Of a stretch of DNA of 64,000 bases, positions 52,998-61,487 are shown in pieces. The notes under the pieces were generated by a model, which worked only from the letters and a program-made list of their open reading frames with translations, was not told the origin of the DNA and did not search any database. The position numbers and the translations under genes were made by a program. The stretch is taken from assembly GCA_900314655.1 (NCBI GenBank), contig OMWC01000002.1, positions 62,001 to 126,000 on the forward strand. The letters are read 5' to 3'. The stretch's first letter is position 1; each line of letters opens with the position of its first letter. This DNA is from an uncultured Prevotellaceae bacterium (GTDB lineage Bacteria; Bacteroidota; Bacteroidia; Bacteroidales; Bacteroidaceae).

Positions 52998-54572
52998 ATG
53001 ACCAGCGAAGTAGTAATTGACGTCCAAGAAAAGGAGATCTCGATTGCCCTGCTGGAAGACAAAAGCCTGGTGGAATTCCAGACTGAGCCCCGCTCAGCAT
53101 CGTTCTCCGTTGGAAACATTTACGTGGCCAAAGTGAAAAAACTGATGGCCGGACTGAATGCCAGTTTCGTGAACGTAGGATACGAACGCGACGCCTTTCT
53201 TCACTATCTTGACCTGGGAAGCCAATTCAACTCTTACGGAAAGTACCTCAAGCAGGTAGAAAGCGACAAAAAAAAGCTTTACCCCTTCTCCAAGGCAACA
53301 CGCCAGCCCGATCTGAAAAAAGACGGCAGCATCGCAACAACGCTGCAGAAAGATCAGGAGGTGCTGGTGCAGATTGTAAAAGAACCCATTTCGACCAAAG
53401 GTCCGCGCATGACGGCTGAACTGTCATTTGCCGGACGTTATCTGGTCCTGATTCCATTCGGGGATAAAGTTTCAGTTTCGTCGAAAATCAAAAGCGGTGA
53501 AGAGCGGGCCCGGCTCAAGCAAATCATACAAAGCGTGAAGCCCCGCAATTGCGGAGTCATTGTGCGTACGGTTGCTGAAGGCAAAAGAGCTGCCGAACTC
53601 GACTCTGAACTGAAGGTCCTCTTCAAGCGATGGGAGGACGCAATTACCAAGGTGCAGAAAACCACCCAGCGGCCACAACTCGTCTATGAGGAGGAAAGCC
53701 GTGTCGTAGCACTCTTGCGCGACCTTTTCAACCCCTCCTACGAGAACATCTATGTCAACGACGAGCATGTGTTCCAGGAAGTGAAAGACTACGTGACGCT
53801 CATCGCCCCTGAAAAGGCGGGCATCGTGAAGCTCTACACCGGTAAGGTTCCTATCTTTGACAACTTTAACATCACCAAGCAGATCAAGTCAGGCTTCGGC
53901 CGGACGGTCAACTACAAGCATGGTGCGTATCTCATCATCGAGCACACAGAGGCAATGCACGTGGTGGACGTGAACAGCGGCAACCGCACACGCGCAGAGA
54001 AAGGACAGGAGGGCAATGCGCTCGAAGTGAATCTCGGTGCTGCCGACGAACTGGCACGTCAATTGCGATTGCGCGATATGGGAGGCATCATCATCGTTGA
54101 CTTCATCGACATGAATCTGGCTGAGGACCGGCAGATGCTCTACGAGCGCATGTGCAAGAACATGCAGAAAGACCGTGCACGCCACAACATCCTGCCGCTC
54201 TCCAAGTTTGGACTGATGCAGATCACGCGTCAGCGTGTCAGACCTGCTATGGATGTGAATGTAGAGGAAACGTGTCCTACCTGCTTCGGTAGTGGAAAGA
54301 TCAAGTCGAGCATTCTTTTCACCGATACACTCGAACGTAAGATTGATGCCCTGGTCAACAAGATCGGCGTTAAGAAATTCTATCTCCACGTCCACCCGTA
54401 TGTGGCTGCCTATATCAATCAGGGATTTGTGTCGCTGAAACGCAAATGGCAGATGAAGTACGGACTGGGTGTACACATCATTCCCTCGCAGAAAATGGGT
54501 TTCTTGCAATATGAGTTTTATGACAGCAAGAAACAGATGATCGACATGCGGGAGGAACAAGAAACAAAATGA
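52998..54572 (+). CDS. rng: Ribonuclease E/G family endoribonuclease
   Basis: This 524-residue RNase G-type enzyme matures rRNA and starts mRNA decay. The S1-like domain is at about 35-125 (GNIYVAKVKKLMAGLNASFVNVG). RNase E/G core motifs follow: KEPISTKGPRMTAELSFAGRYLVL, and the catalytic Asp residues in MHVVDVNSGNRT and GGIIIVDFIDM. The zinc-link CPTCFGSGK near 425 joins subunits. The long C-terminal scaffold of RNase E is absent. It ends at a strong terminator. Confidence 0.95.
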   Translation: MTSEVVIDVQEKEISIALLEDKSLVEFQTEPRSASFSVGNIYVAKVKKLMAGLNASFVNVGYERDAFLHYLDLGSQFNSYGKYLKQVESDKKKLYPFSKATRQPDLKKDGSIATTLQKDQEVLVQIVKEPISTKGPRMTAELSFAGRYLVLIPFGDKVSVSSKIKSGEERARLKQIIQSVKPRNCGVIVRTVAEGKRAAELDSELKVLFKRWEDAITKVQKTTQRPQLVYEEESRVVALLRDLFNPSYENIYVNDEHVFQEVKDYVTLIAPEKAGIVKLYTGKVPIFDNFNITKQIKSGFGRTVNYKHGAYLIIEHTEAMHVVDVNSGNRTRAEKGQEGNALEVNLGAADELARQLRLRDMGGIIIVDFIDMNLAEDRQMLYERMCKNMQKDRARHNILPLSKFGLMQITRQRVRPAMDVNVEETCPTCFGSGKIKSSILFTDTLERKIDALVNKIGVKKFYLHVHPYVAAYINQGFVSLKRKWQMKYGLGVHIIPSQKMGFLQYEFYDSKKQMIDMREEQETK

Positions 54573-54573
54573 C

Positions 54574-54612
54574 AAAAAAGCGGAACATCGCAAAGGTGAT
54601 TCCGCTTTTTTT
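54574..54612 (+). terminator. Rho-independent terminator of rng
   Basis: AAAAAAGCGGAA (54574-54585) pairs with TTCCGCTTTTTT (54600-54611) around a 14-nt loop, ending in seven T residues. The stem begins 2 nt after the rng stop. It is nearly symmetric, but no minus-strand gene ends here. Confidence 0.85.
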
Positions 54613-54614
54613 CG

Positions 54615-54622
54615 TATATTTG
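54615..54622 (+). promoter_or_regulatory. -7 element of the ABC exporter operon
   Basis: TATATTTG matches TAnnTTTG, directly after the rng terminator and 9 nt before the ATG. The -33 position falls in the terminator stem and shows no TTTG. Confidence 0.6.
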
Positions 54623-54631
54623 TACCCGAAT

Positions 54632-56437
54632 ATGCTTAAGACTCTTCTCAGACAAGTGGGCTCTTTCCGCACGGCGGCTCTGCTCACGCCAGTTTTCACA
54701 GGACTCGAAGTGGTGATGGGGGTGCTTATCCCATACGTTACCTCATGGATTATCGACCGCGGTATCTCAACGGGCAATCTGCGCAACGTCTGCCTTTACG
54801 GCGGACTGATGCTTCTATTGGCAGCCTTCTCGCTGCTCTTCGGTATCCTTTCCGGACGATGTTCGGCTAAGGCATCCACTGGATTCGCCTACAATCTGCG
54901 CGATGCCATGTATCGCAACATCCAGACTTTCTCATTTGCCAACATCGACAAGTTCTCCACCTCAGGACTTATCACCCGAATGACAACCGATGTTTCCAAC
55001 CTGCAGAACGCTTTCCAAATGCTCATGCGCATATCGGTCAGAGCACCGTTCAATATGATTCTATCCGTGCTGATGTGTGTATTCATCAACTTCAAGATGA
55101 GTCTTATTTTCCTTGTGGCACTGATTATCCTCGGCATCGCGCTCTACATGATTATCTCGCGTACCATGAAACTCTTCACGCAGGTATTCCTCCGCTATGA
55201 TGATCTCAATGGGGCTGTGCAGGAGAATATTGCTGCCATTCGCGTGGTGAAGGCATTTGTAAGGGAGGATTTTGAAAACACCAAGTTTCGCCGAGCTGCA
55301 GAAGCGCTCTATAAGCTGTTTGTCAAAACCGAAACACTACAGGCTATCAACCACCCCATCATGATGATGGTAGTATATGGCTGCATCATGGCGCTCTCAT
55401 GGTTCGGAGCCCATTTCATCGTAGGCGGAGAACTCACCACCGGCCAGCTCACATCCCTGTTCACTTACGTGATGACCATCCTCTCCTCGCTGATGATGCT
55501 CTCCATGATCTTCGTATCGCTCACGATGAGTGCTGCAAGCGGCAAGCGTGTGGTAGAAGTGATAGATGAACGGGCCAGCATCACGTCGCCCGTGAATGCC
55601 CTCCACTCGGTCAAGGATGGCAGCATAGACTTTGAGAACGTCAGCTTCAGCTATAACCTGGATCACCCGCTTCCAGCTGATTCTTCAGTATCGGGCTCCA
55701 AAGGATTCCCCACCCACGAATACGCCATCAAGGATGTCACCCTCCATATCAACTCTGGAGAGACTATTGGCATCATTGGCGGAACAGGCTGCGGAAAATC
55801 CACGTTGGCCACACTTATCTCGCGTCTCTATGATGCTACGGAAGGCTACGTCAGCGTGGGTGGCGTGGATGTTCGCCGCTATGATTTGGATACGCTTCGC
55901 AATGAGGTTTCAATGGTGTTGCAGAACAACGTGCTCTTCTCTGGAACTATCCTTGAGAATCTGCGATGGGGCAAGGAAGACGCCACGCTGGAGGAATGTC
56001 AGGAAGCATGCCGCATGGCCTGCGCCGACGAGTTTATCGAACAGATGCCGGAGAAATACGAGACACGTATTGAGCAGAACGGGAGCAATGTCTCAGGCGG
56101 TCAGAAGCAGCGCCTCTGCATTGCCCGTGCCTTGCTGAAACGTCCCAAGATCCTGATTCTCGACGATTCCACCAGTGCCTGTGACACCGCCACCGATGCC
56201 CGTATCCGCGAATCGTTTGCAAAGGCCATCCCCGGCACTACTAAGATTATCATTGCACAGCGCGTGCTGAGCATGGAACATACAGACCGCATCATCGTGA
56301 TGGACCAGGGACGGGTTGTAGGATTCGACACGCACGAGAATCTGCTCAAGACCAACGGAATCTACCAGGAAATCTATCGCCTCCAGACGCAGGACACAGG
56401 CGATTTCGATGAGCCCAATAACGCAATTAATTCTTAA
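54632..56437 (+). CDS. ABC exporter half-transporter, degenerate-site subunit
   Basis: This 601-residue protein has six membrane helices (about 15-320) and an ATPase domain (about 340-590). Walker A is GGTGCGKST (383-391) and the signature is VSGGQKQRLCIARA. After Walker B the catalytic Glu is replaced by Asp512 (ILDDSTSACD), and the H-loop His by Gln543 (IAQRV). These two changes mark the non-hydrolysing site of heterodimeric exporters such as TM287/288 and LmrCD. The next gene supplies the intact site. An insertion before Walker A (about 358-372) is Ser/Pro-rich. The substrate is unknown; drugs, lipids or peptides are possible. I use ATG 54632, after the rng terminator and -7 element. Confidence 0.9.
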   Translation: MLKTLLRQVGSFRTAALLTPVFTGLEVVMGVLIPYVTSWIIDRGISTGNLRNVCLYGGLMLLLAAFSLLFGILSGRCSAKASTGFAYNLRDAMYRNIQTFSFANIDKFSTSGLITRMTTDVSNLQNAFQMLMRISVRAPFNMILSVLMCVFINFKMSLIFLVALIILGIALYMIISRTMKLFTQVFLRYDDLNGAVQENIAAIRVVKAFVREDFENTKFRRAAEALYKLFVKTETLQAINHPIMMMVVYGCIMALSWFGAHFIVGGELTTGQLTSLFTYVMTILSSLMMLSMIFVSLTMSAASGKRVVEVIDERASITSPVNALHSVKDGSIDFENVSFSYNLDHPLPADSSVSGSKGFPTHEYAIKDVTLHINSGETIGIIGGTGCGKSTLATLISRLYDATEGYVSVGGVDVRRYDLDTLRNEVSMVLQNNVLFSGTILENLRWGKEDATLEECQEACRMACADEFIEQMPEKYETRIEQNGSNVSGGQKQRLCIARALLKRPKILILDDSTSACDTATDARIRESFAKAIPGTTKIIIAQRVLSMEHTDRIIVMDQGRVVGFDTHENLLKTNGIYQEIYRLQTQDTGDFDEPNNAINS

Positions 56438-56459
56438 CTCTAAATTCTAAATTCATCAT

Positions 56460-58424
56460 ATGCCCCCAACAATGAACCCACACGGTGGCCCTCGCGGCCC
56501 ACGACATACAGGAGGAATCAAGCACCTCTCCAAAGAAGGACGCCAGACCATCATCAGGCTGCTCAGCATGGTCGTCAAAGACTATAAATGGAGCCTGCTC
56601 GTCGTAGTGGCGTGTACGCTCATCACGCCCGTGGCCACCCTCTCCTCCACCCTCTTCACCAAGACGCTCATCGACGACTATATCATTCCGCTGACGCAGG
56701 CCACGACACCCGACTATACGCCCCTGGCGCTGGCCATCGGCAAACTGGCCATCATCCTCATGGCTGGTGCACTCTGCGCCTATCTGCAAAGCCGACTGAT
56801 GATCAACGTCAGTCAGGGAACGCTGCTCCGCCTCCGCCGCGATACGTTTAGTCACATGCAGCAACTGCCCATCTCCTACTTCGATCAGCATTCCCACGGC
56901 GACCTGATGTCGGTCTATACCAATGATATCGACACACTACGACAGATGATTTCATCGCTTCCAAACATCTGCTCTTCGCTCATCACGATCGTCATCACCT
57001 TCACCTCCATGATCGTGCTCTCGTGGCCGCTCACTTTGCTTACGGTCATCATGTCGGTCATCATGATTGTCACCACACGCAAACTTGGCAACATCTCGGC
57101 CAGTCATTTCCGCCAGCAACAGCAGAGCCTCGGCCAGATGAACGGCTTCGTGGAGGAGATGCTCACGGGTCAGAAGGTGGTGAAGACTTTCTGCCATGAG
57201 GATGAAGCCATTGCAGAGTTCACCAAACTGAATGAACAACTCCGCAACAACGCCTGCAATGCCAACCGCGTGGCCAACATCGTGATGCCTATCAACGGCA
57301 ATCTTTCCAACCTCATCTACGTGATGGCTGCCGTCTTCGGCGCCATGCTCGCCCTTAAACTCACCAACGATTCTTCACACTTCACTCTATACTCTTCACT
57401 TACCATCGGTACCCTTGTCAGTTTCCTCACCCTCATCAAGAACTTCACGCGTCCGGTCAGCGAGATTTCCAATCAGATCAACAGCGTCATCAATGCAGTG
57501 GCCGGTGCCGACCGTGTGTTCAACCTGCTTGATGCAAAGGCCGAAACCGACGATGTGGATGCAGACATCCAATTGGTGAATGCCGAAATTGTAGCTGGAA
57601 AACTGATGGAGACCTCCCGCAAGACAAATCTCTGGGCCTGGAAGGATGCCAACGGCAATCTCACCCAGCAGCGCGGTGAAGTGGATTTCTTCAATGTCAA
57701 CTTTGGCTATCCGCCATCTCCCAACAGCTCGCAGAAAACGCCTAAGCAGGTACTCTTCGACATCACGCTCGACACGGAAGCCGGGCAGAAGATAGCCCTC
57801 GTGGGCGGTACGGGAGCCGGCAAGACCACTATCATCAACCTCATCAATCGTTTCTACGACATCCAGAGCGGCACCATCAAATACGACGGACTGCCTATCC
57901 GTCGCATACGCAAGACCGATCTCCGCCGTTCGCTCGGAATCGTGCTGCAGGAAACACATCTCTTCACGGGAACCGTGATGGAGAATATCCGCTACGGCCG
58001 TCTGGATGCTACCGACGAGGAATGCATGGCTGCCGCAAGGCTGGTGAATGCCGACGATTTCATCCGCCGTTTGCCAAACGGATATCAGACGGTGCTCACA
58101 GGTGACGGTGGAAATCTCTCTCAGGGTGAACGCCAGTTGCTGGCTATTGCGCGTGCCGCCGTGGCCAATCCTCCGGCACTCATTCTCGACGAAGCCACTT
58201 CGAGCATCGACACCCGCACGGAGCGAATGGTTCAGCAAGGCATGGACAGCATTATGAAAGGGCGTTCCACCTTCGTGATTGCCCACCGACTGAGCACCAT
58301 CCGCAATTCCGACATCATTATCGTGATGGACCACGGCAGAATCATAGAGCGTGGCACCCACGAACAGCTTATCAGCCAAGGCGGCAAATACTACCAGCTG
58401 TACACCGGCAGACAGATAAGCTAA
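56460..58424 (+). CDS. ABC exporter half-transporter, catalytic subunit
   Basis: This 654-residue protein has a Gly/Pro/His-rich N-terminus, six membrane helices (about 40-345) and an ATPase domain. Walker A is GGTGAGKTT, the signature is LSQGERQLLAIARA (second Gly replaced by Gln), the catalytic Glu578 follows Walker B (ILDEATSSID), and His609 is in IAHRLST. The loss of a Gly in the signature here and of Glu and His in the partner is the expected pattern for a heterodimer with one working site. A spacer of about 60 residues (about 360-420) precedes the ATPase. The gene lies 22 nt after its partner, and its stop codon overlaps the first base of a 22-nt repeat array. Confidence 0.9.
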   Translation: MPPTMNPHGGPRGPRHTGGIKHLSKEGRQTIIRLLSMVVKDYKWSLLVVVACTLITPVATLSSTLFTKTLIDDYIIPLTQATTPDYTPLALAIGKLAIILMAGALCAYLQSRLMINVSQGTLLRLRRDTFSHMQQLPISYFDQHSHGDLMSVYTNDIDTLRQMISSLPNICSSLITIVITFTSMIVLSWPLTLLTVIMSVIMIVTTRKLGNISASHFRQQQQSLGQMNGFVEEMLTGQKVVKTFCHEDEAIAEFTKLNEQLRNNACNANRVANIVMPINGNLSNLIYVMAAVFGAMLALKLTNDSSHFTLYSSLTIGTLVSFLTLIKNFTRPVSEISNQINSVINAVAGADRVFNLLDAKAETDDVDADIQLVNAEIVAGKLMETSRKTNLWAWKDANGNLTQQRGEVDFFNVNFGYPPSPNSSQKTPKQVLFDITLDTEAGQKIALVGGTGAGKTTIINLINRFYDIQSGTIKYDGLPIRRIRKTDLRRSLGIVLQETHLFTGTVMENIRYGRLDATDEECMAAARLVNADDFIRRLPNGYQTVLTGDGGNLSQGERQLLAIARAAVANPPALILDEATSSIDTRTERMVQQGMDSIMKGRSTFVIAHRLSTIRNSDIIIVMDHGRIIERGTHEQLISQGGKYYQLYTGRQIS

Positions 58425-58511
58425 CAAAGTAAATTACTTTGTACTTCATCCGATGATGTTTTGCATGGCTTCCGATGATGTTTTGAAGAACAAACTAAAT
58501 TACTTTGTACC
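58424..58511. repeat. 22-nt repeat array, four units in A-B-B-A order
   Basis: Units at 58424-58445 and 58490-58511 are near-identical dyads (ACAAAGTAAATTACTTTGT type). The two between (58446-58467 and 58468-58489) share CCGATGATGTTTTG, a variant of the CGGATGATACTTTG core seen at 18.5 and 51.1 kb. All four are in exact 22-nt register, starting at the last base of the ABC exporter stop codon. Confidence 0.92.
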
Positions 58512-58524
58512 CGACCCAATCATA

Positions 58525-58558
58525 TAAGGGGATGTGTCCACTGAGACACATCCCCTTA
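58525..58558. terminator. 14-bp perfect hairpin between convergent operons
   Basis: TAAGGGGATGTGTC (58525-58538) pairs perfectly with GACACATCCCCTTA (58545-58558) around a 6-nt loop. It lies between the ABC exporter and rnfA stops and could end both transcripts. A/T-rich flanks but no long T-tract on either strand. Confidence 0.65.
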
Positions 58559-58579
58559 ATCTATTATTAAATCCAACGT

Positions 58580-59182
58580 TTAATCTATGCCGAAGAGAAC
58601 CTTCAGACCTCCGTCAACACCCGAGAAGCCCATGAAGGCCAGCGAGAGCAGACCAGCCGTGACGAGCACGATGGCCACGCCCTGCATGCCCTTGGGAATG
58701 TTGACCAGCGACATCTGCTCACGAATACCGGCGAAGACGGTCAAAGCCAGACCGAAGCCGATGGCCGTGGAGAAGGCATAGACCACACTCTGCAGCAGCG
58801 AGAAATCTTTCTGGATGACCAGGATGGCCACACCGAGCACGGCACAGTTGGTCGTGATCAACGGCAGGAAAATACCCAGTGCCTGATAAAGAGCAGGCGA
58901 AACCTTCTTGAGCACAATCTCCACCATCTGCACCAAGGCGGCAATGACGAGGATGAACACAATCGTCTGCAGGTATTGCAGGCCAAAGGCATCAAGCACG
59001 AACTTCTGAATGAGATAGGTGACGATGGTAGCCAGCGTCATCACGAAAGCCACGGCTGCCGACATGCCAAGCGACGTGTCAATCTTCTGGGAAACACCCA
59101 GGAACGGGCAGATTCCGAGAAACTGCGAAAAGATGATATTATTGACAAATATCGCGCTAATGAAAATCAATATGTATTCCAT
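58580..59182 (-). CDS. rnfA: Electron transport complex subunit RnfA
   Basis: This 200-residue integral membrane protein has six helices. Signatures are AIFVNNIIFSQFLGICPFLGVS (about 11-32, with the conserved Cys that helps bind a 2Fe-2S cluster together with RnfE) and LITTNCAVLGVAIL (about 107-120). It is the last gene of the rnf operon. The complex couples electron transfer between ferredoxin and NAD+ to export of Na+ or H+. Confidence 0.96.
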   Translation of the reverse strand: MEYILIFISAIFVNNIIFSQFLGICPFLGVSQKIDTSLGMSAAVAFVMTLATIVTYLIQKFVLDAFGLQYLQTIVFILVIAALVQMVEIVLKKVSPALYQALGIFLPLITTNCAVLGVAILVIQKDFSLLQSVVYAFSTAIGFGLALTVFAGIREQMSLVNIPKGMQGVAIVLVTAGLLSLAFMGFSGVDGGLKVLFGID

Positions 59183-59204
59183 AAAATCGTTCAGTTAGAA
59201 ATTT

Positions 59205-59786
59205 CTATTTCTTAATCTTGTTCACTATCGCAACCAGGAAGCCAAGCGTGATGAAGGCTCCCGGAGGCAGCACGAACATCAGCATGTTATAGGTCTCAGG
59301 CAGCAGGGTCAGTCCGAAGATGGAGCCATTGCCCAGCAGCTCGCGGCAGACGCCGAGCAATGTCAGGCCGATGGTGAAACCGAGACCGATACCAATACCG
59401 TCCATCAACGAGGCCACAGGACCGTTCTTCGAGGCAAAGCCCTCTGCACGGCCCAGAATGATACAGTTCACCACAATCAGCGGAATAAAGAGTCCGAGCG
59501 ATGAATAGATATCGGGCAGGAAGGCCTGCATCACCATCTGGAGAATGGTGACAAAGGATGCGATGACCACGATGAAAACGGGGATGCGCACCATGTCGGG
59601 CGTGAGGTTCTTGATGAGCGAGATGACCACGTTGGAGCAGATCAGCACAAACATCGTGGCGAGACCCATCGACATACCGTTGATGGCGCTTGTGGTAGTG
59701 GCCAGCGTGGGACACATACCAAGCATCAGCACAAAGGTAGGATTCTCTTTGGTGATGCCATTCTTGATAATATTCAGATAGTTCAT
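59205..59786 (-). CDS. rnfE: Electron transport complex subunit RnfE
   Basis: This 193-residue membrane protein is the mirror-topology partner of RnfA. Signatures are GITKENPTFVLMLGMCPTLATTTSA (about 10-34, conserved Cys) and IPLIVVNCIILGRAEGFASKNG (about 101-122). It overlaps rnfG by 4 nt and is translated from a perfect AAGGAGG site 7 nt upstream. Confidence 0.96.
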   Translation of the reverse strand: MNYLNIIKNGITKENPTFVLMLGMCPTLATTTSAINGMSMGLATMFVLICSNVVISLIKNLTPDMVRIPVFIVVIASFVTILQMVMQAFLPDIYSSLGLFIPLIVVNCIILGRAEGFASKNGPVASLMDGIGIGLGFTIGLTLLGVCRELLGNGSIFGLTLLPETYNMLMFVLPPGAFITLGFLVAIVNKIKK

Positions 59787-60415
59787 TCTTTGTCCTCCTT
59801 CTCTTGTTTAGTTGCACCTGTAGCGCCGTCAACGGGCGTTGCCTTATAGGCTTTGTAAGCATTGTTCACGGCCAAGAGGAAAGCGCGGCTTGTGATCGTT
59901 GATGCCGTGATGGCATCCACCTTTCCGCCGTCTTTGCTCACCTGGAGTTCTTCAGCGGGGTTCTTGCCGATGATGTCGCCTTTCTCCCCTTTCTGGAACC
60001 ATTTGTCGGCCTTGGCTCCCAATCCGGGAGTCTCTGCATGAGCCAGAATGGTGTAACCCAGGATATTGCCTTCAGGGTCGAAGCCGACCAGCACTTTCAG
60101 GTCGCCACCGAAACCGCCCGTGGTGCTCTCCACGGCAGCACCGAGGTCTTTCTGCTGCTTGTCCTGTGTCTGATAGATGATATACGTGAGTTCCTTGCCC
60201 TTGGCATCGTTCTGGCGCACGGTGTCGGTCTTGCTGACGGTAAGGTCTCCCCCACCCATCACCGACTTGATACCATTCTGCAGCGTCAGCTTGTTCTGTT
60301 CTGCGATAGGGCCTTCCGTGGCATGGTTCACGTAAGCGAGGATACCGCCGGTGATGACGGCTACACCCGTGAGAACCAAAGCCATATTGGTAATTGATGA
60401 TTTCAGTTTTTCCAT
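59783..60415 (-). CDS. rnfG: Electron transport complex subunit RnfG
   Basis: This 210-residue protein has one N-terminal membrane helix (about 8-28) and a periplasmic domain that carries covalently bound FMN. The flavinylation motif reads DAITASTITS near residue 170, with the acceptor Thr. Upstream are GFGGDLKVLVGFDPEGNILGY and AETPGLGAKADKW. I use ATG 60415 (MEKLKSSITNMALVLTG), because a perfect AAGGAGG lies 8 nt before it; a start 12 codons earlier would be inside rnfD. It starts 13 nt after the rnfD stop. Confidence 0.95.
   Translation of the reverse strand: MEKLKSSITNMALVLTGVAVITGGILAYVNHATEGPIAEQNKLTLQNGIKSVMGGGDLTVSKTDTVRQNDAKGKELTYIIYQTQDKQQKDLGAAVESTTGGFGGDLKVLVGFDPEGNILGYTILAHAETPGLGAKADKWFQKGEKGDIIGKNPAEELQVSKDGGKVDAITASTITSRAFLLAVNNAYKAYKATPVDGATGATKQEKEDKE
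59794..59800 (-). promoter_or_regulatory. Perfect Shine-Dalgarno AAGGAGG of rnfE
   Basis: AAGGAGG on the minus strand, 7 nt before the rnfE ATG and inside the end of rnfG. Unusual in a genome where most genes lack such a site. Confidence 0.85.
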
Positions 60416-60423
60416 ATTCTTCT

Positions 60424-60430
60424 CCTCCTT
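60424..60430 (-). promoter_or_regulatory. Perfect Shine-Dalgarno AAGGAGG of rnfG
   Basis: AAGGAGG on the minus strand, 8 nt before ATG 60415, overlapping the rnfD stop codon. It decides the rnfG start. Confidence 0.85.
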
Positions 60431-61448
60431 ATTTCTTTTCAGGCACTTCACCGAAGCGCTTGGGTTTGATGTAAGTGTTGATGAGCGGAGTGAAGCCGTT
60501 CATAATAAGGATGGCAAACGACATACCTTCGGGATAGCTACCCCAGTTACGGATCACGATGGTGAGGAAGCCGATAGCTATGCCGTAGATGATCTGTCCC
60601 TTGGCCGTCATGGGCGAAGTGACATAGTCGGTAGCCATGAAGATGGCACCGAGCATCAGACCACCCGAAAGAATCACGGCAAACGGATCAGCATAGATAG
60701 GATTAGCCAGATGCATCAGTCCGCTGAATACGAACACGGTGCAGATGATGCTCACGGGAATATGCCATGTGATGATCTTCTTCCAAAGCATGTAGGCCAG
60801 ACCCAGCAGCAATGCCAGCGCGCAGATTTCACCTGCAGTACCGGAGCCGAAAATGACGCTGGTGTCGGGACTCACGTGATTACCGATAAGCAGGTTCATC
60901 GATGAGGGCAGCTGCTCCAGGAGAGAAGGGTCGCCAGCCTTGATGGCATTCTTCATGATAGCCAGCGGCGTGGCTCCGGTCTGTGCATCCAGATAGCTGG
61001 TGAGTTGTCCGGGCACGGGCCATGAGGTCATCTGTGCAGGGAACGACACGAGCAGGAAACAGCGGCCCACGAGTGCGGGGTTGAAGGGGTTGTTGCCCAG
61101 TCCGCCAAAGGTCATCTTGCCGATGCCAATGGCTACCAGCGCACCGATGATGATAATCCATATAGGAAGATTGGAAGGGAGGTTGAAGCCAAGGAGCAGA
61201 CCGGTAAGGATGGCCGAACCGTCGCAGATGGTTGACTTCTCACGACCCAGGATATATTTGGTGATGGCCCATTCGAAGACGACGCAGGCTATCACCGACG
61301 TGGCAAGCACAATGGCCGAACCGAGACCGAAATAGTAGAGCGAACAGAGAAGCGCAGGCACGAGCGCGATAATCACGCCGTACATGTTCTTCTCCACGCT
61401 GTCGGTTCCGTGTGCGTGCGGTGACAATGAAACTACAAGTTTTCCCAT
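60429..61448 (-). CDS. rnfD: Electron transport complex subunit RnfD
   Basis: This 339-residue membrane protein has about ten helices and a covalent FMN on a Thr. The early signature LVVSLSPHAHGTDSVEKNMYGVIIALVPAL (4-33) and KMTFGGLGNNPFNPALVGRCFLL (about 111-133) are typical. The flavin-acceptor motif of RnfD/NqrB (S/D-G-A-T) appears as QTGATPLA (about 164-171). It lies 39 nt after rnfC and has no Shine-Dalgarno sequence. Confidence 0.95.
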   Translation of the reverse strand: MGKLVVSLSPHAHGTDSVEKNMYGVIIALVPALLCSLYYFGLGSAIVLATSVIACVVFEWAITKYILGREKSTICDGSAILTGLLLGFNLPSNLPIWIIIIGALVAIGIGKMTFGGLGNNPFNPALVGRCFLLVSFPAQMTSWPVPGQLTSYLDAQTGATPLAIMKNAIKAGDPSLLEQLPSSMNLLIGNHVSPDTSVIFGSGTAGEICALALLLGLAYMLWKKIITWHIPVSIICTVFVFSGLMHLANPIYADPFAVILSGGLMLGAIFMATDYVTSPMTAKGQIIYGIAIGFLTIVIRNWGSYPEGMSFAILIMNGFTPLINTYIKPKRFGEVPEKK

Positions 61449-61487
61449 TGTTGTATTTGATTTTTACTTGATTTACCTTTTAAATGT

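Noticed and set aside
57396..58427. 343-codon minus-strand frame over the second ABC exporter gene
   Set aside because: Antisense to Walker A, signature and Walker B motifs that are plainly real.
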